A DNA stretch of 64,000 bases from Pterobdella sp. o SKG-2022 (Eukaryota > Annelida > Clitellata > Hirudinida > Piscicolidae): the NCBI GenBank assembly GCA_964035795.1, contig OZ038323.1, positions 11,074,109 to 11,138,108 on the forward strand. The letters run 5' to 3'. Below are positions 29,842 to 45,034 of the stretch, piece by piece. A program made the translations under genes and the position numbers. Under the pieces are notes generated by a model, which was given only the letters and a program-made list of their open reading frames with translations, did no database searches and was not told where the DNA came from. How positions within the stretch are numbered: position 1 is the first letter of the stretch; the number at the start of each line of letters is the position of its first letter.

Positions 29842-30518
29842 TTTCGATGTTTTCAGAAATAGCATAGAACACAAATATATTAGAATACGTATAGCGCTAT
29901 ATAGCTTTTCAAAATAAGTTATACAATTTTATTGATAAAATGAATTTGAAAAAAAGAACTTAAAAATAAAAAATTTAGAACAAAAAAAATCTAGAAGCGA
30001 AAAAAGTTTTTAAAAGCTATGATTTTTTTTGACTATGTATTTTGAGAAACCAGTATATTTTTGAGTATATTTAAAAACACTAATATATTTCATCAAAATA
30101 CAAAGCTTTTTGTTAACTAAGTAAACATTTTTTTAAAATTTATTGTGGCTAGTCAAAAGTCATTACCAGCACATTTTTCTATCATATAATTAAAAATTTT
30201 TTCAAAACCCACAAAAAGGCTTTATTTTAGATTCATAAAAAAACAAAGAGTTTTTTAATTTTTGGAAACAAATTTTTTGATTTTTCAATTTTTTTAAATA
30301 ACAAAGCGATAATTGTCATAATTAAATATTAAAAAATCATTTGAAACTCATTGAATGCGATGACAAAGTGTCTTCCTTCATTATAAGGGCATTTAAGTCT
30401 ACATTTTTATTGATCAATATCATCTAAACGAAACTTCTCTATAAAAAGAGCAAACCAAAAAAATAGCTTTTATAAAAGTATGAGCTAGTATATAAGAAAC
30501 ACATCCTAAGACATCCAA
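29842..30518. promoter_or_regulatory. 677-bp divergent region, atlastin / C-type lectin 1
   Basis: Very A/T-rich spacer with many homopolymer A and T runs between the tentative atlastin start (minus) and the lectin start (plus). An additional 5' non-coding atlastin exon may be here. No specific promoter motif stands out. Confidence 0.4.
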
Positions 30519-33466
30519 ATGATCCAAATCTTTCTCGTATTGTTATTTTTGGCGTCAGTAGAGAGTGTTTTTGACAAGGTGGTTTTCGAAGTAGACTTCT
30601 TCTACGATGAAACAAGAACCGCTATTAGTTTGTTAAATCTTCATCTTCATTAAAAAATTAAATAAAAACCTACTTAATGTAAAATAATTCAAAATCTACT
30701 TTTGAAAGAAAAATCTAAAACTTCAGAGACACTCACCAACGACACAACCCCTCCAGTTTCAGGCAGCTACACCTACAGAGAGAACATAGAGCTTTTGCAG
30801 TGTGCCCTCTTCTGCTACTTCGACAGGCAGGCGTGCATTCGATTCATCCACACTCCTCCAAACTATCAATTCAATTCTAACTGTTCCTTGTATTCAAGCT
30901 GGCCATTGATTCCAATGGCTGCGTCGGAGCCTTACTCCATGTCTCTCGTTGAACACAGACTCTCAAGTCTCTTTTTTATTAGTATTTCTACTCTCTATAA
31001 TTTGTTCAACAATTCCATAAAAGAATATTGAATTTTTCGAAGTTTTCCTATGTTGTCATCCAAACCGCACACGATATTAAATTCTCTTTATATAATAGTA
31101 TTGCGTCTAAAAGTTGTAATATCACATATATTATCCGCAATTAATATTGTTCGTAGTAAAAGAGTCAAGATAAAATTGGGATTAAAAAATTTTATCAATG
31201 TCATCAATTTTAAAAAATTACTCGAAAGTTTTTTTCAGTAAATTAGCAAGTGAGGTATAAGAAATATATCATTCTAAAACAGCAATACATTATAATAATA
31301 CAATGCAGTGCGGAAACACGTGGATTATGAAACAATTTAACGTACAAAACTTTTTGTGAAATTAATCCACATCAGCATTTAAAAATAGCTTCATAATTAC
31401 CCAAGTTGTCTCTTATAGGCTATCTTCCTTCACAAAAAAACGAACCTTCCCCGTAAGGTGTGTGTCCGTATGACTTCGACTTCCTCCCTGATATAAAAGC
31501 CTGCATACACCACCCTCCGTTACGTCTCAATGTTACAATTTCTATAGGATTTTTGAGTTTAAACGAGAGATTTGGGTCGTAATTTAGAAACCATTGTTAA
31601 AAGATGTTTATTGAAGTTATATCTCGATATATAAACTCATAATAGATTATATGATTAAAATCAACAATAATCAACTTAATTAAATATTGCATCAAAACAT
31701 GATCAAAATTAATTGCCAAAATTTCCCTTCACAGGGGATCATGCTGGACTGGACTGGTGGAGAGAACTACTGTAGGATGAAGTTCAGTTACATGTTGCAG
31801 GTGCACAACTTGGGAACTGCATATATCCTCTGGAAGTACCTCTACCAAAAAGGTAGACAATGGCTTCAATTTTAAGAATTTTTTAATATTTGATGCTATT
31901 AAATTAGTTTTCAGAAATTTATTTCATTATGAATTCATATATTTATTTTTTTTATGTTAGTTTAAAAATTTTTCTCCACTATACCTCGCAAAGCATTTCT
32001 TTCATTCGTGCGTGCACTAAGGCTTACTCAAAATTTCTTCGAGCTCCATTCAATAATTTTTAAAAACAAAATATTTCTAAAAAGTGAGATAATTTTATAA
32101 GAAATATAGACTCGAAGTTAACAAAAGTTGACTCTAATAAGTCCATCTTAACAATTGAATTATCGACCCCAAAGAACTAGCAAATAGACTAATTTTGCTC
32201 ATTATTACACCTATTTCCATCTTTGCAAAAATCTTTATTCTCGTCGATCAGTTTCAAGCCTTTGTTGCAAGTTTTGTCACGTGAAAACAAAAGACTGGGA
32301 ATAGTTTTTTCCAGTTATATTTCTTTGTCAATTTTTGTGTTTTTATTAGTTCCTATAGGACACTTAATTCTATTTTTTGATCTCATTTCCTAGATCTTAT
32401 AATAATAATATTGGCTCTATAAAACCTCGAAGTTGACGTCATTGCAATCATACTCGTTATTGTATTGTATGTTGACGTCACTATAATCATACTCGTTATT
32501 GTATTGTATGCTGACGTCATTATAATCATACTCGATATTGTATTGTATGTTGACGTCACTATAATCATACTCGTTATTGTATTGTATGCTGACGTCATTA
32601 TAATCATAATCGTTATTGTATTGTATGTTGACGTCACTATAATCATACTCGTTATTGTATTGTATGTTGACGTCATTATAATCATACTCGTTATTGTATT
32701 GTATGCTGACGTCATTATAATCATACTCGATATTGTATTTTATGTTGACGTCATTATAATCATACTCGTTATTGTATTGTATGTTGACGTCACTATAATC
32801 ATACTCGTTATTGTATTGTATGTTGACGTCATTATAATCATACTCGTTATTGTATTGTATGTTGACGTCATATAGCCATACTCGTTATTTTATTGTATTT
32901 TGACGTCACTATAATCATACTCGTTATTGCATTGTATGTTGACGTCTACAATCATAAACATGATATCAAACACAGCCTCCAAACCTACCCTCTCCCTTCC
33001 CCAAATGATATTCTCCCATCAGGTTACGGACAAGATAGCCCCCGAGTGTGGACATCTGGAAGGAAGGTAGGGAATGTGTGGATATGGCCTCCATATAGCA
33101 ATGATGTGTGTTGTAGTGTGTTTGAGATGCGTGAATTATATAAGTGTTCAACGTTGCTTAATTGCTTATAACCTTAAGCAACGTTGAACACTAACGTAAA
33201 AGTTTTAAAATAACACATATTTAAGTAAAATTTATACAATATACATAGCTGCGACATACAAAATAACCCACAACACACCTCATCACCACCAACCTTTTGA
33301 TGCAGAATCAGTGTTCACGTCGTCAGTTCCTTGGAGCACAGATATGGATTTCAAGGGAGAAGTGCAACAAGGTTGTGCTGAGTTTGTGCCCAATGACATG
33401 CATGTGGCCAGCTATTTTTGCTTTCAAGCGAACCCCATCCTTTGCCAAATATACTCTTCCAGATGA
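30519..33466 (+). CDS. Secreted C-type-lectin-like protein 1 with Cys-rich N-terminal module, 6 exons
   Basis: Exons: 30519-30627, 30727-30966, 31458-31531, 31735-31852, 33023-33115, 33306-33466; 264 aa. Signal peptide MIQIFLVLLFLASVES, then an N-terminal module of about 80 residues with spaced Cys (ELLQCALFCYFDRQACIRF), PAN/apple-like in appearance only. The C-terminal half is a CTLD: SVCPYDFDFLPDIKACIHH, WTGGENYC with the first helix to LWKYLYQK, VWTSGRK, the W-I-W core, and the closing GCAEFV, SYFCFQ and ILCQI cysteines. No canonical EPN/QPD sugar motif is seen, so the ligand is unknown. Phases match those of the paralogue at 34353. The donor of exon 5 (33115) is uncertain. The intron 31853-33022 holds a 39-bp satellite. 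Confidence 0.75.
32431..32950. repeat. 39-bp satellite carrying a CRE palindrome (TGACGTCA) per unit, about 13 copies
   Basis: Tandem unit of 39 bp of the form attgtattgtatgttgac, gtcactataatcatactc, gtt. Most copies contain tgacgtca, the CREB/ATF palindrome; a few have tgacgtct or other single changes. It lies inside intron 4 of lectin gene 1. Reverse-complement copies occur at about 50255-50366 and a partial copy at about 52935-52970, so the unit is dispersed locally. Confidence 0.93.
33143..33192. repeat. Short perfect hairpin (19-bp arms, 12-nt loop) in lectin 1 intron 5
   Basis: Arm agtgttcaacgttgcttaa at 33143-33161 is matched by its exact reverse complement at 33174-33192. It is intronic. 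Its function is unknown; it could be a transposon remnant or a structured intron element. Confidence 0.85.
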
Positions 33467-34352
33467 TGATGATGATGAGGGGCAAGGAGAGATGGTGGTG
33501 AGGAAAGTGAGGGTGAAGATAGTGGTGGGGATGATGAGAATGGAGGCGATGGTGAAAATGAAAATGGTGGTGGTGATGATGGTAGTGGTGGTGACGTTGA
33601 TGGTGAAGATGATTAAATTTGGAATAAGATCATAAGAAATTTTAAGCCTCCAATTCCTTTTGAATCAAACTTGAAGTTATGAACTTTTCGTAGTTTTTGT
33701 CAACTCATAGCATTGCTACCAAACATTTTAGCATAAAAAACATCAAATTGTTTCAAAGCATTATATAAATATTTCCAATATGCGAACTTCTTTTCGAAAA
33801 ATTGTCCCTGTAAACGATCAGAGACAGAATCGAAGCCATCATAACAAAAGTTTCCCTGACTGGGTATCAACAATAAAATCTGTGGCCATTACGAAGTATC
33901 GAGTAAGTCGACCGTTTTATCGCCCCTATTTAGGGTTTTGGTTTCACAGGGCGCTACTCCATGTGGGCCATTATAAAAGGTGAAGGATCAAGTAAAAATC
34001 AAGCAGTATTAACAAGCAATGAGATAAAGAGTGTAAGAGAAAAAATAATGGTTAACCATGATAACATTTTGATGAATGGTAGTTTCAAAAGTTTGTAATA
34101 ATCAAAAATGGACTTTAAAAGTAACTGAACGAATAAATCAATATTTAGATAATATATTCATAAAATAGTTTATGCGAAAGTTTTGATACACAATTTAGTA
34201 ATAAAAAATTTTAAAGGAATTATATCAGCAATAAAACGCGATTAAAATGATAAAGTTAAAATGAATTAAGAAAATGAACAGGTAACAAATAAAGATGGAG
34301 TACTATTATAAATAGAAGGCAAAAGACATTCAAATGAAATTTGAATTTTGGT
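33467..34352. other. Spacer between the tandem lectin genes
   Basis: Starts with a GAT/GGT-rich low-complexity run (about 33464-33610) that overlaps the lectin 1 stop and 3' UTR, then A/T-rich sequence. No supported exon was found. Confidence 0.5.
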
Positions 34353-35837
34353 ATGAATTCGAAATGCATAAGCCTTTTATGCCTCTCATTGGTGGCAGAG
34401 GCAAGCTCCATCATTGACTTTTACCCTGAGTATAGAACTCCTAACGGTACAATAACTGTGTGTTTTGAAATCATTTCAAGCTATTAAAATCTGCTTTAAC
34501 TAGACATTAATATCTAAAACCCAAAATAAAAATTTCTCCATTTTCAATTTTTTTATTAAAATTTCAATAGAGTGTATGAACACTAGAAATAAAATCTGAA
34601 ACCTTAAAAGCACCCACCAACGACACACCCCTCCAGTTTCAGGCAGCTACACCCACAGGGAAAACATAGAGCTTCTGCAGTGTGCCCTTCTCTGCTACCT
34701 CGACAGGCAGGCGTGCATCCGATTTATCCATACCTCTTCCTACTTTTGGTTTATAAAGCCAGTGCCCTCCAACTGCATCTTGTTCACTTTTTGGCCTTTC
34801 ATTCCTTGGCATGGAGTCGCTTCAAAGTCGCTTCTCCACGCTGAATACAGACTCAAAAGTAGGAGAAGTATCTTGTTGAGTGAATGATTTGGTCCTTGAC
34901 TGATAAGTTATCGTGGTTTAAAGCAAAATTTTCATTATTTGCATCTACTTCAATGTATTTATTAGAAATTTTTGCTCATATTTTGATTTTACCCCATTGG
35001 CAACTCTCTCCCACTCACCCACCGATATCTTTACCAACATCATCCCCATCAACACTACCATCCCGATAACCTTCTTAGGTGTGTGCCCTCAAAACTTCGA
35101 CCTCTTCCTTGGACCTCAAACTTGCCTCCATTTCCTTCCGGTCTGTTCTTCAAATTTTATTTTAAGCTTTTTGATTTATTATGCGATTAAATAATTGGAA
35201 TAATAACTCTCATATGAGATGCAAACCAAACTTCCAGGAATTGAGTCTGGCCTATAAGGATGCCGTGAAGTACTGTCAGAGTATGAACAGCAAAGTGCTA
35301 CAGGTTCCCAGTATTTTCAGAGCTAAAACCTGGAGTAGCTATTTGTATAAAAACAAAGGTTGTTTTACGCTTACTAATTGCGTTAGATGGATTTCAATTT
35401 TCAAACGAGGAAGTGTCACTAAAGGGTACACGAGGGAGTTGGTGGTGTAGGCTGGTGGCAAGAGGGAGGAGTCATGAACTACTTCTGGAGCTGGTGGCCA
35501 TGCAAAAACAGTAGCTAACTATTTATCTCAATCAGCTTATGTACACATTCTTTCTTTTGTGCAACCTTTCTTGGCGTTCTTCCCATCTAGCTCACCTTAT
35601 CATTAAGAACTGGACTATTATATTATGATTTAAACAGTTAACTTTATTTAATTTCAATTCATTTCATAACTCCCAGCCACTCTCTTTTCATCTCGTGTGC
35701 CGTGGTCTGCGGACTCTCCTTGGGATGACGCTGTTTCAAATTGTGTTGAGTTCCGGCCACATTTGAGGCAGATCACCAACACAAAGTGTTCAAAGTTGAA
35801 TGTGGTCATATGTCAAAAAAACGCACACACCAATTGA
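34353..35837 (+). CDS. Secreted C-type-lectin-like protein 2, tandem paralogue, 6 exons
   Basis: Exons: 34353-34459, 34611-34858, 35079-35140, 35238-35358, 35451-35510, 35677-35837; 252 aa. Signal peptide MNSKCISLLCLSLVAEAS, then IDFYPEYRT, the paralogous Cys module (ELLQCALLCYLDRQACIRF), CTLD start SVCPQNFDLFL, helix DAVKYCQSMNSKVLQVPS, the W-rich core FWSWWPCKN, and end SNCVEFRP, NTKC and VVICQ. Last exons of both paralogues are 161 bp. Exon 2 has one base fewer than paralogue 1 in the stretch acgacaca(a)cccctcc. The frame stays open only if exon 1 uses the GTGTGT donor at 34460 instead of GTACAA at 34447, the position matching paralogue 1. If not, this copy is frameshifted. The first join is therefore uncertain; the CTLD part is firm. 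Confidence 0.7.
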
Positions 35838-38800
35838 ATTGATGGTGGTGTCGGAAATAATTTCGGATAAAATAGGATTAATTTAATGACATTGAATTGA
35901 AAATATAAATATTAAATAAAATTAAAACAATTAAATTAAATAATTCATTAAACACAAGAGCAAATTGAATGAATCAATAAGTGAAAAGAGGTTAATTGAT
36001 TGGTAATGGTCTCACTGAAAGATACAGCCTCCTGCATAGTTGAACGCGTGAACATTTACATTGGATCTTCCAGATTAACAAACTGATATTCAGCTTTTTA
36101 AACCCGATTCTCATTTTTATATTTGAAGGTGTTTCTAAATTTAGCATTTGTTCAAGATTATTATGATTGCTTTAAGTTTGATGTTATTTGAAAGTTGACA
36201 TAATTTTTTGATGAATAGACCATTCGATAGAGTTACCTGCATTGAAGAATTTCCATATTTGTCTGATCAATTGTCTTTACATTGGGGAAATTAAGCGTAT
36301 AATTCTTTTTGTATGTATGTATTTTGTCAATGTGTGGAATAGAATAGAATAATACATACAATTCAAACAAATTGCTAGGTAATATACAAAATGCCTAACT
36401 CATCAAATCATATGTATAATTGTATAGCCATTGATAATACAAACAGCATTAAATTTCACATCTTGACTGATTTTAAAACGGGGCGAAACCTACAAGCCCT
36501 TAAAATCCATGAGATGGTTTAATGAACCAATAATGAACCAAAAATAATATGCATGCTGGCACACAGCCCAGCCATCAAACCTTGTCATTACTCATAGCAT
36601 TAAGAGCGATGTTTCATCTTACAAGATCATTTCTAGAGGGAGAATAATGAGAAGGAATCTGGGTAATACGAGAAATATAACACAAGACAACTAGAAATAT
36701 GAAACAAAAAAAATATTGGCTTGGGACCAGAAACTCTCGCCTTGGCCCACTTTAACCATGGTATTTTGTATTTCAGTTTTTTATATTCTCAAGTGAATTT
36801 TTCAAGTTTTGTAACTAACCAAGTTGTATTTTCTTTCTGTTGCAATTGTATGTTACTCATTCCATTGTATTTTATCCTTGTATTACTTTTAATGTATTTC
36901 CCTTTATTTTATTTAATCTCACTGCATTCTATCGTATTTCACACTGTTGTACCGTAATAAATACTTGAACTTTTTTGGCATGGAAGATAATATTTGTTAC
37001 GTAAGGTGTCATGGTTGGAGTGTTGTGTGGCATGGAGGAGTGGAGTTATGCTGATCGTTAAATAAATAGAGATGGCGGAAGTGGTGAAGGAAGTGGTGGT
37101 GGTAGTGAGTGTGGGATGATGGGAGTAGGGATGGGGTTGGTAGTGTTATGAAATAGTTGTAGGGGTAGTGGTAGGAGGGTTATGACAACCAAAATAATGA
37201 TGGTAGTGTTGGTGTGAGATGATATTGTCTACAGTGTGGTGCTTCAAAATAAAAAAGTAACAAATGAAATAATATTAGAAAATAATAACAAATAATGCTT
37301 ATAAAATCGAAATTAATAGAATACTCATAATGCTTTTAACCCGTATATTGTATGAGATGTAACTTGGTTAGCATTGTCTTCCCATTCAAATGTCAATCAC
37401 TTGTGACACACAAAGAAAATTTTTTATAAAAATTATATTTTATGATGACACTGATTTAAAGGCGCTAGAATTATTGTTTTTATTATTTTTATTATTACTT
37501 TTATTTTTATTTTCACTATTATTATATTATTATTTTATTATTGTTAGTATTTTTGTTTTTGATTTTATATGATAATATTATTCTTATTATTTTACTGATA
37601 GACCCCCACATATATAACGAACAGTGATATTGCTAGCACAGCCGCCTCACAACACGGGTATAAATAAGAAGGCACGCCATACCATGTACTATTGTGAGTG
37701 ATGTTACTGATGGTAAACTTTGCTATTGCTTGGAAGACTGGTGTAGTGGTCAGCTTGTGAGCATATGATTGGTTTAAAATTGTTTTGAGTGGACTGGTAT
37801 CAATAGTGGTTTTTGAGGATTATTGCTCCAAGGAAGTTGTGTTGATTGAGTTGGTGAGCATATATAAAGAGCTAAAAGATAATAGTGAACATTTTAATGA
37901 AAAAAATTAAAAGCTAGTGATCAATAATAATAATAGAAAAAATAATAAATATTGGGAGAACTAGAGACTTACTGTGAGTCACTTGTCATTTTTTTTATTT
38001 ATATTTTTTGCTTTGTTTAAATGAAATTAATACACATGTTTTTGCATTATTTATTTTCCTTTCTTTTTCTGAATGCTCTCTTCAAATTACAAATTATTGA
38101 AGAAAACCAACTGAAAACCAACTAAAAACATTTATTGTTACGTGCATCGCTAAACGCCTCCGAATATTATCTGCTCAAAATCTCCAAACACATCGCTTCC
38201 ATGTCTCACAACGACAAGTGGCGCTGAGAAACATGAACCTAATATGAGGTCATAAGGAGATGTCAAATATGGCGTCGAGTTTTTGATGTCGTCATGACCA
38301 TTGTCATTATGACGTTAGAGCGACCTGTTGTTTTGATTTTTTATTTATTTGTTGTTATTTTATTTTTTTTTAATCTTTTTCATTATTTTTTTGGTTTTTT
38401 ACCTGCATTATATTTTTATTGTGCTATGTGAAAATATCATTTTAAAATTTTATATTTTATGCTTATAAATAATTTTTTGATTTTATAAACAATAAACGTC
38501 ATATTATTAAATGGAATCCATCTAATTACTGAAAAACTTGAATTCTTCTTTAATTTTAATGGAAACCTATGATAAAACAAATAGAAGTACTATTTTTAGA
38601 TCATGAAAATATTGAGCCAATAAAGTTTAAGAAGCAATAACTGAAATGACGTAGGAGATCAAATCAAGATAGTTTTATGCCTTTGTAAATCTCTTTTGAC
38701 TTCGTTCCACTTTTTAACTGTAAAAAGTGCATTTAAATTTGAATAACTGCCCTTCAAGGTGTGGGGTTTTGGTTGAGTTGCTGGTTCTTTATTGTACAGT

Positions 38801-38959
38801 ATTTTGGTTTAATTTCACCATTTATGCTCGGTTTAAAACTATATTTATATATATTTATTTTTTATTAATTTTGAAACAATCTTTAAATCTGAAAATTTTA
38901 AAATATCCTTTGAGCTAACAAACCGAAAACTTCCCGCCACTATCTTCCAAGCACCGGCC
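35838..38959. other. Gene-poor A/T-rich interval
   Basis: No exon with support. About 37070-37210 is C-poor and rich in GGT/GGA. About 38150-38340 is locally less A/T-rich with several tgacgt/gtcatga motifs and might be a promoter for the candidate exon at 38960. Short ORFs here look accidental. Confidence 0.45.
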
Positions 38960-39005
38960 ATGACAGGTATCAGTAAAATTATTGAGAATGCCGCATATTT
39001 GGACA
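38960..39005 (+). CDS. Candidate orphan first exon resembling an MXD/MNT SID peptide
   Basis: ATG in a good context (ggccATGA) followed by MTGISKIIENAAYLD and a perfect donor GTAAGTAAG, ending in phase 1. The amphipathic peptide resembles the Sin3-interaction domain at the N-terminus of MAX-dimerisation proteins (consensus around LLEAAxYLE), and vertebrate MXD genes also have an early intron here. I could not find a bHLH-zipper exon downstream in the window, so the rest of such a gene would be far away or this is a relic or chance match. Confidence 0.3.
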
Positions 39006-41710
<2,705 letters not shown>

Positions 41711-41725
41711 GAACTTGGAAGTGCG

Positions 41726-42097
41726 TTATCCACTTGACAGTAGGTGCACTGAAGATTGATTTCTGGAACATTTCTTCACGTGGTTATGAAGTCCTTGTTT
41801 TTTGAAAACGTTATTGCAATTCGGGCAATGTTGTAATGATGGTGCTTTGTGGACTTGGCGAATGTGGTTTGTCAGACCTGCCTTGTTGACCGCTATTTTG
41901 TTGCAACCTGGATGCTGGCATTGGAATGGAGAGCTTTTGGAGTGAACATCAAAAATATTTTTTTTCAAATCTTTTTTTGATTGCTCGTTTCTTTCAGCTT
42001 CTTCATTTATTTTTTTGCGATAGCGATTTGATATTTTTGCGCCAATCGTTTCTGTTGCGAGCTTCTGTTTTCCAGGTGTCAACAATGAAGATTGAAA

Positions 42098-42098
<1 letters not shown>
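41726..42098 (-). pseudogene. Retroelement fragment with two zinc fingers, sandwiched between CA arrays
   Basis: On the minus strand the unique segment encodes a basic helix-rich stretch, then a C2H2 finger (CQHPGCNKIAVNKAGLTNHI, continuing RQVH) and a C2HC finger (CPNCNNVF, QGLHNHVKKC), ending at a stop at 41726. Fingers of this AGLTNHIR type are typical of ORFs of R2/R4-type non-LTR elements. The related RT element lies 4 kb away on the same strand, but this piece is at its 3' side, so it is probably a fragment of another copy. No ATG of its own is evident: upstream it runs into (TG)n. It could also be part of an unrelated zinc-finger gene. Confidence 0.55.
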
Positions 42099-42179
<81 letters not shown>

Positions 42180-42320
42180 GAAAGACAGACACACACACAC
42201 ACACAAAGAAAGACAGACACACACACACAAAGAAAGACAGACACACACACACACAAAGAAAGACAGACACACACACACAAAGAAAGACAGACACACAAAA
42301 ACACACAGTCACACACATAC
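42099..42320. repeat. (CA)n and compound (aagaaagacagacacac)n repeat
   Basis: A pure CA run to about 42178, then several copies of aaagaaagacaga alternating with CA runs of variable length. Confidence 0.95.
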
Positions 42321-43537
42321 TCCGGCATACTGAATCTTGTTCTGTCACTACCAGACATTTATTTGTCAATTAACTCTTCACATCCATCATACTTTCGAGC
42401 ACGCACACACATACACATGAAAACTCACACACACATACAAACACACACACAAACAGAAATATTAACGACAATTGCCATTTGAAATCGTCACTGATGCATC
42501 CAAGTTTTCTGATTGGACGTTCACTATCCATCCATCTTCATCCATTTAACATCCATCCAGCTATCCATCTTATATTCTCCACCATCCATAAACCTTCATT
42601 TTTTGTCCATCATTCATCCACCATCCATCAACCATCCATTCTTCCTCATCCATCTATTATCTTCATCATAAAGTTATCTTTTTTTAAACTTTTTCTTTTT
42701 TATTTTTTTATGTAATTATTATTTTTTAGAGACATCGTATGTATTTTTCGTTACAAAATAATTGTTATTTCAAATTTTTTAAAAATTGAAAGATTTGATC
42801 CATGACTTCATCAGTCCATCACCTGTCCGCCTGTCCATCTACCTCTCATTCACTCAACCATCCATCTATCCACCAACTCATTCATTCTTCCACCCACCCA
42901 TCTATCCACCCATCCATCTACCCATCCATCCATCCATCCATCCATCTATCCATCTATCTACCCACTTATCCACCCATTCCGCATAAATCCGAGTATTTGT
43001 TTAAAACATTAGAAAGCACGCATATAGTTACAGAGATGTGGCACGATGTAGCCATGTTTGTACAACCTCCCTTGCCTCTCTTGCCTCCCTAGATGTCCGT
43101 CTATGTTTCATGCTGTGTTTCATGATGTCCTGTTGTGATTTAATGTTTTTTTTTGTTTATTTTGTTTATTTTTTTTTTTATGATTAGTTTTCTTGATGGT
43201 TTCATCCCATTGAAATTTTCCAATTTTTAAAAATAAAGTTTTCAAATATTCCATGCCTTGTCATCTTCATCGTTTCTGTATTCTTTTTTTATCATTATCA
43301 TCACCATCTTCATTCTCTTCTTCTTCCTCTTTATTACTATCATCATCACTACCCTCATTTTCACAAGATGTATCATTCAAACTAATCAAAACTATAAGCT
43401 TTCACTCTTCACCATTTGTTGGACCATTACTTATATCATCATCATGATCATCATCATCATCATGATCATCATCATCATCATTTAAATTTGAAAAAACGAA
43501 TGAGCAAATAAAAAAAATCCAAAAACAGACAAAAACC
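42321..43537. other. Spacer with ATCC/CATC tetranucleotide runs
   Basis: Imperfect ccatccat-type repeats at about 42525-42660 and 42815-42975 and a CATCAT run near 43435-43485. No gene seen. Confidence 0.6.
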
Positions 43538-43924
43538 CACACAAACAAATAGTTACACAAAAACAAACAAACACACACAAACAAATAGTTACACAAAAAC
43601 AAACAAACACACACAAACAAATAGTTACACAAAAACAAACAAACACACACTCACACACACAAACAAATAGTTACACAAAAACAAACAAACACACACTCAC
43701 ACACACAAACAAATAGTTACACAAAAACAAAAAAACACACACTCACACACACAAACAAATAGTTACACAAAAACAAACAAACAAACAAACACACACTCAC
43801 ACACACAAACAAATAGTTACACAAAAACAAACAAACACACACTCACACACACAAACAAATAGTTACACAAAAACAAACAAACACACACTCACACACACAA
43901 ACAAACACACACTCACACACACAA
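43538..43924. repeat. Tandem repeat of about 36-50 bp (caaatagttacacaaaaac core)
   Basis: About nine copies of a core acaaatagttacacaaaaac linked by variable acaaacaaacacacactcac stretches; the linker length varies between copies. Confidence 0.93.
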
Positions 43925-44383
43925 ATTCTTATCAGTCTATTGATCACTAACCTAGTAGGTCATGCATAAATCACTAAACCCTCATAGTTGGACCATGCTG
44001 TCTCCATACAACAGCAACCATGTTATCATTGGGAGAACAGTGAACCATTAAATCTGATAATTATTGGTAAGCTCGATGGTTAATAAAAGGTTTGATAACT
44101 GATATAGTGTTTGATGAACAAGGATACATTTATAATTGATATTCTGTTTAATAAAAAATGAGAGGTGTTGGTAATGATCAATTATAGAATTAATGATTTA
44201 TTGTTTATTCAATAAGTAATTTTTTTTTAAATTAACCAAAAGTTCAATAATTAAAAGTTAGTTTTTCAAAATCTTTCCATGCATAGTTGTTTGTTATTCT
44301 AAAAAGCCGCCATATTAGATTATCACTCATCTTTGTATTATCACTAGTACTATTTTGTGGAAATTTTTTTTCTCATTTATAAT
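43925..44383. other. Short A/T-rich spacer
   Basis: No supported gene or RNA. Nothing of note. Confidence 0.5.
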
Positions 44384-44652
44384 ATTTATTATATTATTTA
44401 TTATATTATTTATTATATTATTTATTATATTATTTATTATATTATTTATTATATTATTTATTATATTATTTATTATATTATTTATTATATTATTTATTAT
44501 ATTATTTATTATATTATTTATTATATTATTTATTATATTATTTATTATATTATTTATTATATTATTTATTATATTATTTATTATATTATTTATTATATTA
44601 TTTATTATATTATTTATTATATTATTTATTATATTATTTATTATATTATTAT
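44384..44652. repeat. 12-bp tandem repeat (ttattatattat), about 22 copies
   Basis: Nearly perfect head-to-tail copies of a 12-base A/T unit, adjoining T- and ATT-rich sequence. Confidence 0.96.
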
Positions 44653-44996
44653 TTGTATTACTTCTGTTATTATTTTTTAATTTTATTGTGTTTTATGGAG
44701 AAAATGGAGAGTTTAATTAAAACAAGACAAATAATAAGCAAAAGATTATTATTACGATTGTTATCACTGTTATTCTTGTTATTAATGTTATCACTTTTAT
44801 TATCTATTTTATTGTTATTATTTCTATTTTAATTATTGATATTGTTATTATTGTTATTGTTATGATTATGAATCGAGCCCATTTATCACCAAGCTGTAAA
44901 CCTCAAAGAATAATGCCAGATAAGGATATCAAAAACGCAAACTTAACTCCTTTCTCTATTTACCTTACCAGGCCTCAAACGGCCCTTCATCATAAC

Positions 44997-45034
<38 letters not shown>

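Noticed and set aside
32383..32875. Repeat ORFs over the 39-bp satellite on both strands
   Set aside because: 39 is a multiple of three, so an open unit stays open; no other coding sign.
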